From Persicimonas caeni (GTDB taxonomy: Bacteria > Myxococcota_A > Bradymonadia > Bradymonadales > Bradymonadaceae), in NCBI RefSeq assembly GCF_006517175.1, contig NZ_CP041186.1, positions 6,971,074 through 7,035,073 on the forward strand: 64,000 nucleotides of DNA. Reading direction: 5' to 3'. The notes below the pieces were generated by a model. That model saw only the letters and a list, made by a program, of their open reading frames with translations, was not told the origin of the DNA and did not search any database. Below are positions 26,747-35,239 of the stretch, in pieces. Position numbers and translations under genes: made by a program. Every line of letters starts with the position of its first letter. The first letter of the stretch is position 1.

Positions 26747-27277
26747 ATGCCGACCTACGACCCATCCAACGCCGAATGTCTCGTCTACGTCTACCGCGAG
26801 GGCCTCGCCTCGGCGGTGGGGCACGACCTGGAGATCGAGGTGACCGACTTTCGCATCGAGGTGGGCGGCGACGGGGCAGTCGACGCCGAGTTTGCCGCCG
26901 ACTCGCTGCGCGTGCGTCACGCCGTCGAGGATCGCCAGCCGCGGCCGGGCAAGTTGTCGGCCAAGGACAAAAAGAAGATCGAGCGCAATATCCAGAAGGA
27001 CGTGCTGGAGACGAAGCGTTTCCCGGTGATTAACTTCAAGTCGACCGAGGTGCAGCGCACCGACGGGCGCGTGCGCGTCGACGGGGTGCTCTCGTTGCAC
27101 GGCGTCGAGCGCAATCTAGGGCTCGACGGCCGGGTCGACGGCGACCAGACCGTCGCCGAGGTCGGCTTCGACCAGCGTGATTTCGACATCGCGCCGTACA
27201 AGGCGCTTCTGGGCGCGCTCAAGCTCAAGCCTCGGGTCGACGTGGTCGTTCGCGTGCCGTTCGTGCCGTCGGAGTAG
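26747..27277 (+). CDS. YceI-like domain protein without signal peptide
   Basis: The frame opens at ATG 26741, but the GGAGGA site ends at 26740, so the second ATG at 26747, six bases further, is the likely start (176 residues). The YceI pattern is visible: VGHDLEIEVTDFRIEV at the N-terminus, then ERNIQKDVLETKRFPVINFKST and GVLSLHGVERNLGLDGRVD, and FDIAPYKALLGALKLKPRVDVVVRVPF. YceI domains form a lipocalin-like barrel binding isoprenoid or amphiphilic ligands; most are periplasmic, whereas this one has no export signal and should be cytoplasmic. Confidence 0.88.
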   Translation: MPTYDPSNAECLVYVYREGLASAVGHDLEIEVTDFRIEVGGDGAVDAEFAADSLRVRHAVEDRQPRPGKLSAKDKKKIERNIQKDVLETKRFPVINFKSTEVQRTDGRVRVDGVLSLHGVERNLGLDGRVDGDQTVAEVGFDQRDFDIAPYKALLGALKLKPRVDVVVRVPFVPSE

Positions 27278-27313
27278 GCCCGTACATCGTCTTTCGGAAG
27301 GGATAGCCTGCGT

Positions 27314-27970
27314 ATGAATGAGACGCTGCTGATCGCCCTGAGCGGGTTCGGCATGGGTTTTATCGGCTCCATCCCGCCCACCGGGCCCGTGGCCCTGATG
27401 GTGATCAACCGCGCCTTTAAAAAGCAGCGCAAATTCGCGTTCGCCGCCGGCGTGGGCGGCGCGCTCGCCGAGATCGTCTACTCGGCGCTGGCGGTCACCG
27501 GCGTCGGGCTACTTCTCCAACACGTCAACCTCGCCGGCACGCTCATTCGGGGCCTGTCTACGGCCGTGCTCATGGGCGTGGGGCTCTACTTTTTCTTCTC
27601 GCCGGTCACCGAAGAGGATATCCAGGAGTCGAGCGATCGGCCCCAGAACCTCTCCTCGGCGCTGTCCCACCTGGCCAAAGGCTTCTCGGTCGGCATCGTC
27701 AACCCCACGCTGATCCTCAACTGGACGGTGGCCGTGGCGTTTTTCTTCTCGCTCTTCGGCCTGACCGCCGATCTGGTGGGCCAGGTGCTCTTCGTGGTCG
27801 GCGTGGGCGCGGGGATCATTAGTTGGACCGCCGTCGAGGTTTGGATCCTCGACAAGTTCCAGCAGCGCTATTCGATCGACCTGCTGGGGCGCATTCAAAA
27901 GTGGGTCAGTGTGCTGGTCATGGGCGGCGCGATTTATCTGGGTTACCAGACGGTGGTGAACTTCGGCTGA
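27314..27970 (+). CDS. LysE-family amino-acid exporter-like protein
   Basis: A 218-residue integral membrane protein with about six hydrophobic helices. The N-terminal signature FIGSIPPTGPVALMVINRAF matches the LysE/RhtB PGP motif and following charge, and the second-half signature GFSVGIVNPTLILNWTVAVAFF matches the family's NPK-type region (here NPT). Family members export lysine, threonine or homoserine lactones, but this is a divergent member and the substrate is unknown. A GGAAGGG site lies 12 bases before ATG 27314. It is 36 bases downstream of the YceI-like gene and may be co-transcribed with it. Confidence 0.85.
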   Translation: MNETLLIALSGFGMGFIGSIPPTGPVALMVINRAFKKQRKFAFAAGVGGALAEIVYSALAVTGVGLLLQHVNLAGTLIRGLSTAVLMGVGLYFFFSPVTEEDIQESSDRPQNLSSALSHLAKGFSVGIVNPTLILNWTVAVAFFFSLFGLTADLVGQVLFVVGVGAGIISWTAVEVWILDKFQQRYSIDLLGRIQKWVSVLVMGGAIYLGYQTVVNFG

Positions 27971-28022
27971 GCCCTTTGGGGCGTCGCACGCCTTCCGAGC
28001 CGCGCCGAGCCCGTCCCGCAGA

Positions 28023-28268
28023 AATCTCTGGGCCACCGAGCGGGTCGAAGGCAGAGCGACAGGAATCTCTGGTCGTTCGAGCCGTTCGGACGGGAAGCGA
28101 GGAAAATCTCTGGGCGTCCGAACGGCTCGGGAGCAGTTCGACAACAATCTCTGGGCCACCGAGCGTCTCGGAAGGCGAGCGAGGCTGCAAATTGTGGCGC
28201 CGGGCCTCTCGGAAGCAGCGCGAGGAAAATCTCTGGGCGTCCGAACGGCTCGGGAGGCCTCCAAGAGC
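28023..28268. repeat. Degenerate tandem repeat array, six units of about 41 bp
   Basis: The motif AATCTCTGG recurs at 28023, 28064, 28105, 28146, (as AATTGTGG) 28189 and 28228, spacings 41, 41, 41, 43 and 39. Each is followed by a GC-rich block such as GCGTCCGAACGGCTCGGGAG. It lies in a 555-base gene-free gap between the LysE-like gene and the propeller lipoprotein. Units are too different for CRISPR repeats and there are no uniform spacers. Opposite-strand frames repeat RPEIFLA-type peptides but have no start or ribosome site in keeping with a gene. Confidence 0.75.
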
Positions 28269-28323
28269 GCGCCAGTGGCGTGACGCCGAAGGTGAATTCA
28301 CGGAAGACTCTCGCGGTATTTGC

Positions 28324-28376
28324 TCGGTGCGGGGGCATCTTGCCCTCGTTTCGGTGCGGGGGCATCTTGCCCTCGT
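28324..28376. repeat. Two 26-bp direct repeats containing a small palindrome
   Basis: An identical 26-base unit (TCGGTGCGGGGGCATCTTGC...) occurs at 28324-28349 and 28351-28376. Each contains the palindrome GGGCA-TCT-TGCCC. It follows the 41-bp array, in the same gap; 28377-28525 shows nothing else recognisable. Confidence 0.8.
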
Positions 28377-28525
28377 CAGCGAGAGCTAGAAGCACTCGCA
28401 CCGAAAACCGAAGAGTCTTCGTGTAGTTCTTAGATAGTGACGGCTGCTGCAGAAGTGCTTACGTTCTGATCAGACCAGCTCAACGAGACACACAAGACAA
28501 GCACAGCGAATCATAAGGGGGGCTT

Positions 28526-30013
28526 ATGCGTCGTGCGGGGGCGATTGCGACTGCGGCACGGGTGTGCGTGATATTTGTCGGCCTGACACTTGTCGGCCTG
28601 ATAGGCATGACCGGGTGCTCGTCGGGAGACGCCGGGCAGGGCGACGGCTTGGATGCGGGCGTCGAGGGCGAGTGGCTCGACAGCTCGCTGCCCGAGGGCG
28701 ACGCGGTGAGCCGTGGGTCCGAGCTCGAGTGCATGCGCGCCGTGGGCGGAGAAGGCACCAACGAGCTGCACCAGATGATCGTCGACGCCGACGGCAACGC
28801 CATCGTCGCCGGGCGCTTCCAAGGGACCATCGACTTTGGGCGCGGGCCGCATCGCAGCAACGGCGGCTTCGACCTGTTCGTGGCGATGTTCGACGCCTCT
28901 TGCGAGGTCGCGTGGGCCGTGACCGCCGGCGGGCCCGGCGCCGACCTGGCGCGCGATCCCTCCATCGGCCCCGACGGCCATATCCTCATCACCGGACATA
29001 TCAGCGACTGGGTCGAACTCGCCGGGCGCACGCTCGACGCGGGCGACGACCGCGCGCTGCTGTTGGCCAAGATATCGCCGCAGGGCCGGGTGGTGTGGGC
29101 GCACCACGAGGCGGGCCAGGGGGCGATCAGCGGCAGCTACGCCACCCACGACGCCGACGGCAATATCCTTGCGGTGGCCGAGCTTCGCGGCGACAGCGAC
29201 TTCGTCGGGGGGAAGACCGTCGAGCGCAGCACCGTCGACCGCAACCTGATCGCCTTCTCGTCGGGCGGCGAGCGGCTTTGGGAGACGCGTTGGTACGGCG
29301 AGGGGGCGAATTTCGTGACCGGGGTCGAGGTCGGCGACGACGGGCGCATCTTCGCCGTCGGCGAGTTTCGCGGCGGCCTCGACTTCGGCGACGGCGAGCG
29401 CACCTCGCGCGGCGGGGCGGACCTGTTCGTCGCGGCGGTCAGGCCGGGCGGCGAGCTCGACTGGGTGCAGACCTTCGGCGGGCCCGGCGACGACTTTGCG
29501 GCGAGCATGACCCTGGGAGACAAGGGCGACATCATCGTCGCCGGCGGGTTCAGCGACGCCATCGACATGGGCGACTACAAACTGCGCTCCAATGGCTATT
29601 TGGATGGGCTGCTCGCCCGGCTGACGCCCGATGGGCAGGTGCGCTGGGCGCGCGGATTCGGCGGGGAGGGCTACGACCGCAACTTCTTTGTGACCCGGGG
29701 CGCGCGCGGCCAGATCGTGACCGCGGCGCGCTTTCAGGAGCGGGTCGAGTGGGCCGGGCGCGCCTTCGAGAGCGGCGGGGTCGACGACGTGGTCGCCAGC
29801 GTGGTCTCGGAGGACGGCGCTCAAGTGCGCTGGGCGCGTCAATTCGGCAATGAAATGCAGGACGTGTGGTATCAGCTCGGCTCGCCCGACGACGGCTCGC
29901 TCGTCATCTCGGGCGGCTACAGAGGGAGCCTCGAGCTGTATGGAGAGTCGTTAGTCGAGCGCGACGCCGAGACGTTTTACGTGGTGCGCGTGGGGGCCGG
30001 CTCCGACGGCTGA
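28526..30013 (+). CDS. Lipoprotein with beta-propeller-type repeats
   Basis: A 495-residue exported protein. A hydrophobic N-terminus ends in GMTGCSS, a plausible lipobox. From about residue 70 it consists of repeated units of roughly 55 residues: a DGNAIVAGRFQGTIDFG-type strand pair, a GGFDLFVAMFD-type strand and a W/A-rich VAWAVTAGGPGAD turn. At least six copies can be read, as in SBBP/propeller lipoproteins abundant in Myxococcota and relatives. It should form a surface or periplasmic beta-propeller; ligand unknown. Its last 37 bases overlap the convergent ctaA gene. Confidence 0.85.
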   Translation: MRRAGAIATAARVCVIFVGLTLVGLIGMTGCSSGDAGQGDGLDAGVEGEWLDSSLPEGDAVSRGSELECMRAVGGEGTNELHQMIVDADGNAIVAGRFQGTIDFGRGPHRSNGGFDLFVAMFDASCEVAWAVTAGGPGADLARDPSIGPDGHILITGHISDWVELAGRTLDAGDDRALLLAKISPQGRVVWAHHEAGQGAISGSYATHDADGNILAVAELRGDSDFVGGKTVERSTVDRNLIAFSSGGERLWETRWYGEGANFVTGVEVGDDGRIFAVGEFRGGLDFGDGERTSRGGADLFVAAVRPGGELDWVQTFGGPGDDFAASMTLGDKGDIIVAGGFSDAIDMGDYKLRSNGYLDGLLARLTPDGQVRWARGFGGEGYDRNFFVTRGARGQIVTAARFQERVEWAGRAFESGGVDDVVASVVSEDGAQVRWARQFGNEMQDVWYQLGSPDDGSLVISGGYRGSLELYGESLVERDAETFYVVRVGAGSDG

Positions 30014-30954
30014 AGGACCTCGTTGGCCGTGATCAACATGGCGATCCAGACGATCTGGGCGAGCAGAAGGTGGATGAGCTGCATCCAGCCCGGGGCAGCC
30101 AGGTAGATGTTGATCATGCCCGCGGCCACTTGTACACAAATCGAAATGAGCAGGAACGCCGCGGCGCGTTTGGCCAGCTTGGAGACCTCGGCGGTGCTGA
30201 TGATCGTGGTCACGGCGACGATGAAGATCGACACCAGCACCGCGATCACCGGGTGGAAAATGCGAAGCCGGACCAGGAAGTGGTTGGCCGGGGACAAGTC
30301 GTCGCGCACTCGGTCGAAGAGCCCTTGGCCCAGGGTCGGGTCGACCGGGAAGAGGGTGTCGCCCAGGGCGGTGACCGCGCCGGTCATGCTGGTGACGATT
30401 AAGCCCAAGAGCCCGAGGCCCAACAGCCACTTGAGCGCGCCCTTCGTCGCCAGGCGAGGTGGCTTGTGGCCGCCGGCCCACCAGGCGGTCAGCGAGGCGG
30501 CGCCGGCCAGCGTGAGCGTGTTGACCAGGTGAATGGCGATGACCACGGCGCGGGCGACCGAGTCGTCGTCGGCCACGAGCTCGGCCAAGACGATGCCGGC
30601 GCCGATGAGCGCCTCGAAGATGATGAAGAGCAAGGTGACGACCGAGGCCCAGAACACCCGGTGCTTGGTGCCGTAGCGCACCCCGGCCCAGCCGACGAGC
30701 GCGAGTCCCAAAATGCCCAAAAAGCCGCTGGTCAGCCGGTGGGTATACTCGATGATCGTCTCGGTGCTGGGCTCGAAGGGGATGACCTCGCCGTGACACG
30801 TCGGCCAATGGTCGCCGCAGCCGGCGCCCGAATGGGTGATGCGCACCCAGGCGCCAAAGAGGATGACCAAGATGAGGTAGCCGACGAACGCCCACGCAAA
30901 GGCGACGAACTTGCTGCGAGTAGTCTTGTTTGCGGCGGGCTGGTTGGCGCTCAT
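29977..30954 (-). CDS. ctaA: Heme A synthase (CtaA/COX15 family)
   Basis: Heme A synthase oxidises the C8 methyl of heme O to give heme A for cytochrome c oxidase. The 325-residue product has eight hydrophobic helices in two four-helix halves. The first extracytoplasmic loop shows VRITHSGAGCGDHWPTCHGEVIP with the paired Cys typical of the CtaA type, and the heme-ligand region EYTHRLTSGFLGI; further His ligands lie in VVIAIHLVNTL, LRIFHPVIAVL and LIHLLLAQIVW. No ctaB or oxidase genes are adjacent in the window. It ends 37 bases inside the convergent lipoprotein gene. Confidence 0.93.
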   Translation of the reverse strand: MSANQPAANKTTRSKFVAFAWAFVGYLILVILFGAWVRITHSGAGCGDHWPTCHGEVIPFEPSTETIIEYTHRLTSGFLGILGLALVGWAGVRYGTKHRVFWASVVTLLFIIFEALIGAGIVLAELVADDDSVARAVVIAIHLVNTLTLAGAASLTAWWAGGHKPPRLATKGALKWLLGLGLLGLIVTSMTGAVTALGDTLFPVDPTLGQGLFDRVRDDLSPANHFLVRLRIFHPVIAVLVSIFIVAVTTIISTAEVSKLAKRAAAFLLISICVQVAAGMINIYLAAPGWMQLIHLLLAQIVWIAMLITANEVLQPSEPAPTRTT

Positions 30955-31216
30955 GGGTCACTACGCGTCGGTTGCAGGGCACTGGCACGGGGCTGAGGGC
31001 GGGTCGAGCCGCCAAGAATTTCTTAGGCGATCGGTTCGCCGACCTCAAGAGGCAAACGGGCGCCCGGGGGCGAAACGACGCAGAGAAAACACGCGGAAGC
31101 GGCCGATTAGTTCGACGGCAACTTTAGCAGGGTTTTAGCAAGGGTTGAGCAAATCGGCCGCGGGGATAGCTTTTACACTACGATGCACTGAACGAGCGCA
31201 CAGAGGACGGTAGACC

Positions 31217-32092
31217 ATGGCGAACGGAAAGGATGTTGCTCTTCTGGGAACAGGAATCATCGGCACGGGCGTATGCAAAAACCTGCTCGACGCCGGCCAT
31301 AAGGTGACCGTCTGGAATCGGACCATCGACAAAGCCCATCCCCTCGAGCAGAACGGCGCCCGCGTGGCGTCGACGGCCGCCGAGGCCGTCGATGGCACCG
31401 AGTTTGTGCTGACGACGCTCGCCGATGGTCACGCGGTGCGCGAGGTGATGCTCACCGAGCGCGGTGCATTGGAGGGGATGGGGCGCGATAGCGTATGGAT
31501 TCAAATGAGTACGGTCGGGATCGACGAGGTCGAGGAATTCGACACGCGGGCCAAGGGCCAGGGCGTCCATTTGGTGGACGCGCCGGTGCTGGGCACCAAG
31601 GGACCGGCCGAGAAAGGGCAGTTGATCGTGCTTGCGGCAGGCTCATCACGCATTGTCGACCGCTGCGACCCCATCTTCGATGCGGTCGGCCGGCGGACGA
31701 TGAAGATGGACAAGCCTTGCCACGCCACCCGGCTCAAGCTGGTCATCAACGACTGGGTGCTGGGTCTTCTGGGTGTTTTGGCGGAGACCTTCGCCAGCGC
31801 CCGGGCCTTGGGCGTGCGTCCCGAGCTATTCTTGGAGGCCATCTCTGGGGGAGCCCTCGATGCGGGTTATGCCCACGTCAAGGGTCAGATGATGCTCCAA
31901 AACGAGTTCCCGCCAAGCTTCCCGCTTCGGCTGGCGCTCAAGGACGCGCGGCTTATCCAAAAAGCCGCCCACAAACACGGTTTCGAGCCCCGAATCATGG
32001 CGACGATCGCCGAGTACTTCGAGCAAGCCCTGGACGACGGCCACGGGGATGAGGATATGTCGGCCATCATTCAGGCGATGCGCGAAGCCTAG
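31217..32092 (+). CDS. Beta-hydroxyacid dehydrogenase family NAD(P)-dependent oxidoreductase
   Basis: A 291-residue protein with the family's two domains. An N-terminal Rossmann domain begins VALLGTGIIGTGVCKNLLDAGHKVTVWNRT (GxGxxG type; the Arg after Asn suggests NADPH preference). The substrate-binding segment is VDAPVLGTKGPAEKGQLIVLAAG, and the catalytic Lys is in ATRLKLVINDWVLG in the all-helical C-terminal domain. Relatives include 3-hydroxyisobutyrate dehydrogenases and glyoxylate/succinic semialdehyde reductases (GLYR). The substrate cannot be set from sequence. The preceding 262-base gap to ctaA is divergent and presumably holds both promoters; I could not pick a clear one. Confidence 0.9.
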   Translation: MANGKDVALLGTGIIGTGVCKNLLDAGHKVTVWNRTIDKAHPLEQNGARVASTAAEAVDGTEFVLTTLADGHAVREVMLTERGALEGMGRDSVWIQMSTVGIDEVEEFDTRAKGQGVHLVDAPVLGTKGPAEKGQLIVLAAGSSRIVDRCDPIFDAVGRRTMKMDKPCHATRLKLVINDWVLGLLGVLAETFASARALGVRPELFLEAISGGALDAGYAHVKGQMMLQNEFPPSFPLRLALKDARLIQKAAHKHGFEPRIMATIAEYFEQALDDGHGDEDMSAIIQAMREA

Positions 32093-32210
32093 GCGCGGCG
32101 CAGTTAACACGATTCAGGGGGCTCGACGGACTGCACCTCGCGCGGTGCTGGGGAGCACTGCGCGGCAAGGCCCAACTCCATGGGTCCAACAACGGGGAGG
32201 GAGGTAGCAG

Positions 32211-33059
32211 ATGGAGTCGAGCGAGTTTCATCCGGCCCTGGGATCGCCGCTGGCGATTCCGGCCGACGTACGAGGACTATTTCATTCGGACGGGTTCCGC
32301 GGCAAACGCCAGCCGAACCCCGGGGAGTGGTTGGCCCAGCACGAAGAAGGGGGCCAGACGCTTCACGATTTCATCAAGTCAAAGCCCAATCGGCCTAATC
32401 CACGGCGCGACGTCATCTACCTGCAGCCTTTTGGCCAATGGTGTGAGGGGCGCTGCCCGTCGCTGAAGGCGCTGGAGCGCTACGCGCGCTCGTTCTTCTT
32501 GCGCGACGTGGCCATCTTGCCGTCGATCTCGCTCGAAGAGGTCGCGGTCACCGAGCGGATCAACCCGCACGAGGGCCAGCGTCAGCTCTTGACGACCGAC
32601 ATCTTACGGCTGCTCGCCAGGCGGCTGCCCGACGACGCGTTTTGCCTGTTGGGCATGTCGATGATCGACCTGTATCCGGACCCGAACTGGAATTTCGTGT
32701 TCGGCCAAGCCAGCCTGCGCAATCGGGTGGGGGTCTACAGTTTCGCGCGCTATACCGCCGAGGGCGACCCGAGGCTAACACTTCGGCGAAGCATCAAGGT
32801 CATGGCCCACGAGATCGGCCACATGTACGGGATGACCCACTGCACCTTCTTCGAGTGCGGGCTCAACGGGTCGAACCATCTCGAAGAGGCCGACCGTCGC
32901 CCGATTCATCTGTGCCCGGTGTGTCTGCGAAAGATTCACTGGAGCTCGGACATCGACCCGCTCGAGCGCTACTACCACCTCGACGAGTTCTATCGGAGCA
33001 TGGGCTATCGAGAACCCGCCGACTTCGTGCGCGAGCGCATCCAGCGGGTTTCAAATTGA
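32211..33059 (+). CDS. Archaemetzincin-like zinc metalloprotease (M54)
   Basis: A 282-residue protein with a strong GGGAGGGAGG ribosome site before ATG 32211. The core motif is HEIGHMYGMTHC beginning at His200, followed by TFFEC and, 18 residues later, CPVC: this is the archaemetzincin pattern of an HExxHxxGxxH zinc site with a second four-Cys zinc site. Archaemetzincins are small cytosolic-type metallopeptidases found in archaea, vertebrates and scattered bacteria; substrates are poorly known. There is no signal peptide. The N-terminal 100 residues hold the family's sheet. A G-rich tract follows immediately after the stop. Confidence 0.9.
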   Translation: MESSEFHPALGSPLAIPADVRGLFHSDGFRGKRQPNPGEWLAQHEEGGQTLHDFIKSKPNRPNPRRDVIYLQPFGQWCEGRCPSLKALERYARSFFLRDVAILPSISLEEVAVTERINPHEGQRQLLTTDILRLLARRLPDDAFCLLGMSMIDLYPDPNWNFVFGQASLRNRVGVYSFARYTAEGDPRLTLRRSIKVMAHEIGHMYGMTHCTFFECGLNGSNHLEEADRRPIHLCPVCLRKIHWSSDIDPLERYYHLDEFYRSMGYREPADFVRERIQRVSN

Positions 33060-33062
33060 GTT

Positions 33063-33132
33063 CGGGGTTTAGGGATTGAGGGGTTTGGGGGTTTAGGATT
33101 GAGGGGTTTGGGGGGCTCGGGGCTGGCCCGAG
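33063..33132 (+). repeat. G-rich tract with hairpin after the archaemetzincin gene
   Basis: Runs of three to six G separated by TTTA, ATTGA and TTT recur over 33063-33115 and could form a G-quadruplex in the transcript. They are followed by the hairpin CTCGGG-GCTGG-CCCGAG (33116-33132). There is no T run, so it is not a standard intrinsic terminator. A related tract is at 39046. Confidence 0.7.
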
Positions 33133-33147
33133 ACCCGTGTGTGTCGG

Positions 33148-33849
33148 TCAGGGCAGGTCGAATAGTAGGATTTCGCTGTCGGACTGGGCGATGATCTCGA
33201 CCTCGCGCTCGTCGTCGTCGAGCGCGACGCCGTCGCCCTCCGACAGCGGGGTGTCGTTGACGCGCACGTCGCCGCTGACCACGTGCACAAAGGCGTAGCG
33301 CCCCTCCGGGATCGCCCAGTAGGCGTCCTCACCTTCGCCGAAGCGGCCGCGGTAGATATGCACGTCCTGGTGGATGTGCAGCGGTCCGTCCTCACCGCCC
33401 GGTGAGACCAGCAGTTGCAGGCCGCCGCGTTGCTCAGACGGCTCGAAATGCTTCTCCTCGAACTCCGGCTCGACATTCTTCGTGTTCGGAGCAATCCAGA
33501 TCTGCAAAAACCGCGTGTACTCGTCCTCCGACGGGTTGAATTCGCTGTGCTCGACGCCGCTGCCGGCGCTCATGCGCGCGACGGCTCCCGGCTCGAGGGT
33601 GGCGCTGTGGCCCCGGTTGTCCTCGTGGGCGAGGGTTCCCGAGAGCACATACGACACACTCTCCATATTTTGGTGGCTGTGGTTATCGATGCCGGCGCCC
33701 GGCGAGATGCGGACGTCGTTGACGGCCCTCAGGCAGCGAAAGCCGTGGCCGGTGGGGTCTTCGTAGTCGCCGAAGGAGAACGTGTGCCGGCTGTCGAGCC
33801 ACGGCCGATAGGTGCGGCCGCGGTCTTCGCCGCTGCGGAGTCTAAACAT
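33148..33849 (-). CDS. Pirin-family bicupin protein (YhhW-like)
   Basis: The real start is ATG 33849, preceded by a GAGGAGG site with a five-base spacer; an upstream in-frame ATG at 33915 is not supported. The 233-residue product is a two-domain cupin: metal-binding region DNHSHQNMESVSYVLSGTLAHEDNRG in the N-terminal domain with the usual His-x-His and a downstream Glu-His (GSGVEHSEFNP), and a C-terminal cupin (HIHQDVHIYRGRF). The family includes YhhW/YhaK with quercetinase activity and redox sensors. The conserved metal ligands are present, so an iron-binding dioxygenase-like activity is plausible. Confidence 0.9.
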   Translation of the reverse strand: MFRLRSGEDRGRTYRPWLDSRHTFSFGDYEDPTGHGFRCLRAVNDVRISPGAGIDNHSHQNMESVSYVLSGTLAHEDNRGHSATLEPGAVARMSAGSGVEHSEFNPSEDEYTRFLQIWIAPNTKNVEPEFEEKHFEPSEQRGGLQLLVSPGGEDGPLHIHQDVHIYRGRFGEGEDAYWAIPEGRYAFVHVVSGDVRVNDTPLSEGDGVALDDDEREVEIIAQSDSEILLFDLP

Positions 33850-33944
33850 GGTAACCTCCTCGCGCGGAGTAGGGTGGTTCGGATGAGTGAGCGGCAGGGC
33901 GTGCCTTCCGCTCACTCTGAAGTTGGGCGCGAGGAGGCAGAGTG

Positions 33945-34856
33945 CTACTCGGCAGCGTCAGCCGACATGTGCCGAAGCGCCGCGCCGATCTGCTCGGCCA
34001 GCGCCGGGGTGATGTCGATGGCGTTGGTCGGGTGCGGAATCGAGTTGCAGGTGAGCACGCGCTCGGCGCCGCCCTCGATGAGCTTGGCGTGGGCGTCGTC
34101 GGCGAACACGCCGTGGATGCCCACGCAAAGAGGGCGCGGCAGGCCAAAGCGGGTCACGCGCTCGATCGTCTCGGCCATCGTGGTGCCCGTCGAGATGATG
34201 TCGTCGAGGATCACCGGGTACTTGCCGTCAAAGGCGCTCAGGTCGGTCTCCTCGAGCTCGACGTCGCGATCGCCGTGGCGCGTCTTCTCGAAGATGACGT
34301 GCGGGCAACCCACCATGGAGGCGACGGCGCCGACCCACTGCTCGCTCTCGGCGTCGGGGCCGATGAGCACCGGGTCGATGTGCAAATCATCGAGCCATCG
34401 CGCCACGAAGGGCGCCGAATGCGCGGCGAATGTGGGGATGCGATACAGCTCGGTGAGCGTGCCGTGGCGGTGCAGGTGCGGGTCGAGCGTGACCAGCCAG
34501 TCGAAGTAGCGCGCCACAAACTCGGCAAAGTAGTGGGAAGTGACGCCTTCGCCGGGCTCGAAACGCTCGTCCTGGCGCATGTAGGCCAGATACGGCGCGA
34601 CCAAGCCCACGCGCGAGGCGCCAAGATCGCGCAGCGTCTCGGCCATGAACATCAGCTGTGACATCTTCAGGTCGGGCCGGCTCAAGTTGGCCACGATCAC
34701 CGCCTCTCGCCCCTTGCAATCCTCGAGGATGCGCACCCACGACTCTCCGTCGGGAAAACGACGCACGCGCGCCTTTCCGACACGCACGTCGAGCATCTGC
34801 GCGAACCGCTCGGCGAAGGCTTGGCTGTCGGGAAGTGCGAAGAAGATCGGCTCCAT
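33945..34856 (-). CDS. Ribose-phosphate pyrophosphokinase-like protein
   Basis: From ATG 34856 the product has 303 residues (the frame opens further upstream at 34898 without support). It shows the synthetase fold: FALPDSQAFAERFAQML and RRFPDGESWVRI at the N-terminus, the ATP/metal segment VAPYLAYMRQDERFEPGEGVTS, flexible-loop FEKTRHGDRDVEL, and the PRPP-binding loop VILDDIISTGTTM. The loop KTR rather than KRR and the short length resemble archaeal-type (class III) enzymes more than classical bacterial Prs. It may make PRPP from ribose 5-phosphate or use a related sugar. A separate canonical prs is likely elsewhere; this is inference. Confidence 0.85.
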   Translation of the reverse strand: MEPIFFALPDSQAFAERFAQMLDVRVGKARVRRFPDGESWVRILEDCKGREAVIVANLSRPDLKMSQLMFMAETLRDLGASRVGLVAPYLAYMRQDERFEPGEGVTSHYFAEFVARYFDWLVTLDPHLHRHGTLTELYRIPTFAAHSAPFVARWLDDLHIDPVLIGPDAESEQWVGAVASMVGCPHVIFEKTRHGDRDVELEETDLSAFDGKYPVILDDIISTGTTMAETIERVTRFGLPRPLCVGIHGVFADDAHAKLIEGGAERVLTCNSIPHPTNAIDITPALAEQIGAALRHMSADAAE

Positions 34857-35137
34857 AATGCATCTCACCAAAAAGTGACGATTCAAAACGCCCGGCATCG
34901 CACCGGAGCGCCCGCGCGACGATTGCGCCGCGTGGCGTCGGTGACCGGTCGGTTACTTCATTTACTCGTGTCGTTGTCTACCAACGTAGTCACAGCGCCC
35001 GGTCCTCCAATGGGTGCTCGTTTCGGCTCGCCCGTCGGCATCGTTCGTTTATTAACACAGCGTTTTTTGCGCGTTATCGAGTCGTTTTGTTTGTTAAGTG
35101 CATGGAAAGGTTTTGGTTTTTGGTGTAAATGTTCGCG

Positions 35138-35153
35138 TGGCACGAACGCTGCA
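35138..35153 (+). promoter_or_regulatory. Sigma-54-type (-24/-12) promoter of the giant metalloprotease gene
   Basis: TGGCACGAACGCTGCA matches the sigma-54 consensus TGGCACG-N4-TTGCW at all but one defined position, with GG and GC exactly ten bases apart. It lies about 87 bases before ATG 35240. The surrounding 34857-35239 gap is AT-rich with several T runs, and contains no gene. Confidence 0.65.
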
Positions 35154-35239
35154 TGAAAAGAGCCTGTGTTCGAAACATGACGAGAATTTAACGCACGCCC
35201 CCCCCGGCTGCGATGTGAGCCTATTTCGTGAGGACTGAG

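Noticed and set aside
28023-28268. CRISPR array
   Set aside because: Repeat units diverge, with no uniform spacers and no cas genes in the window.
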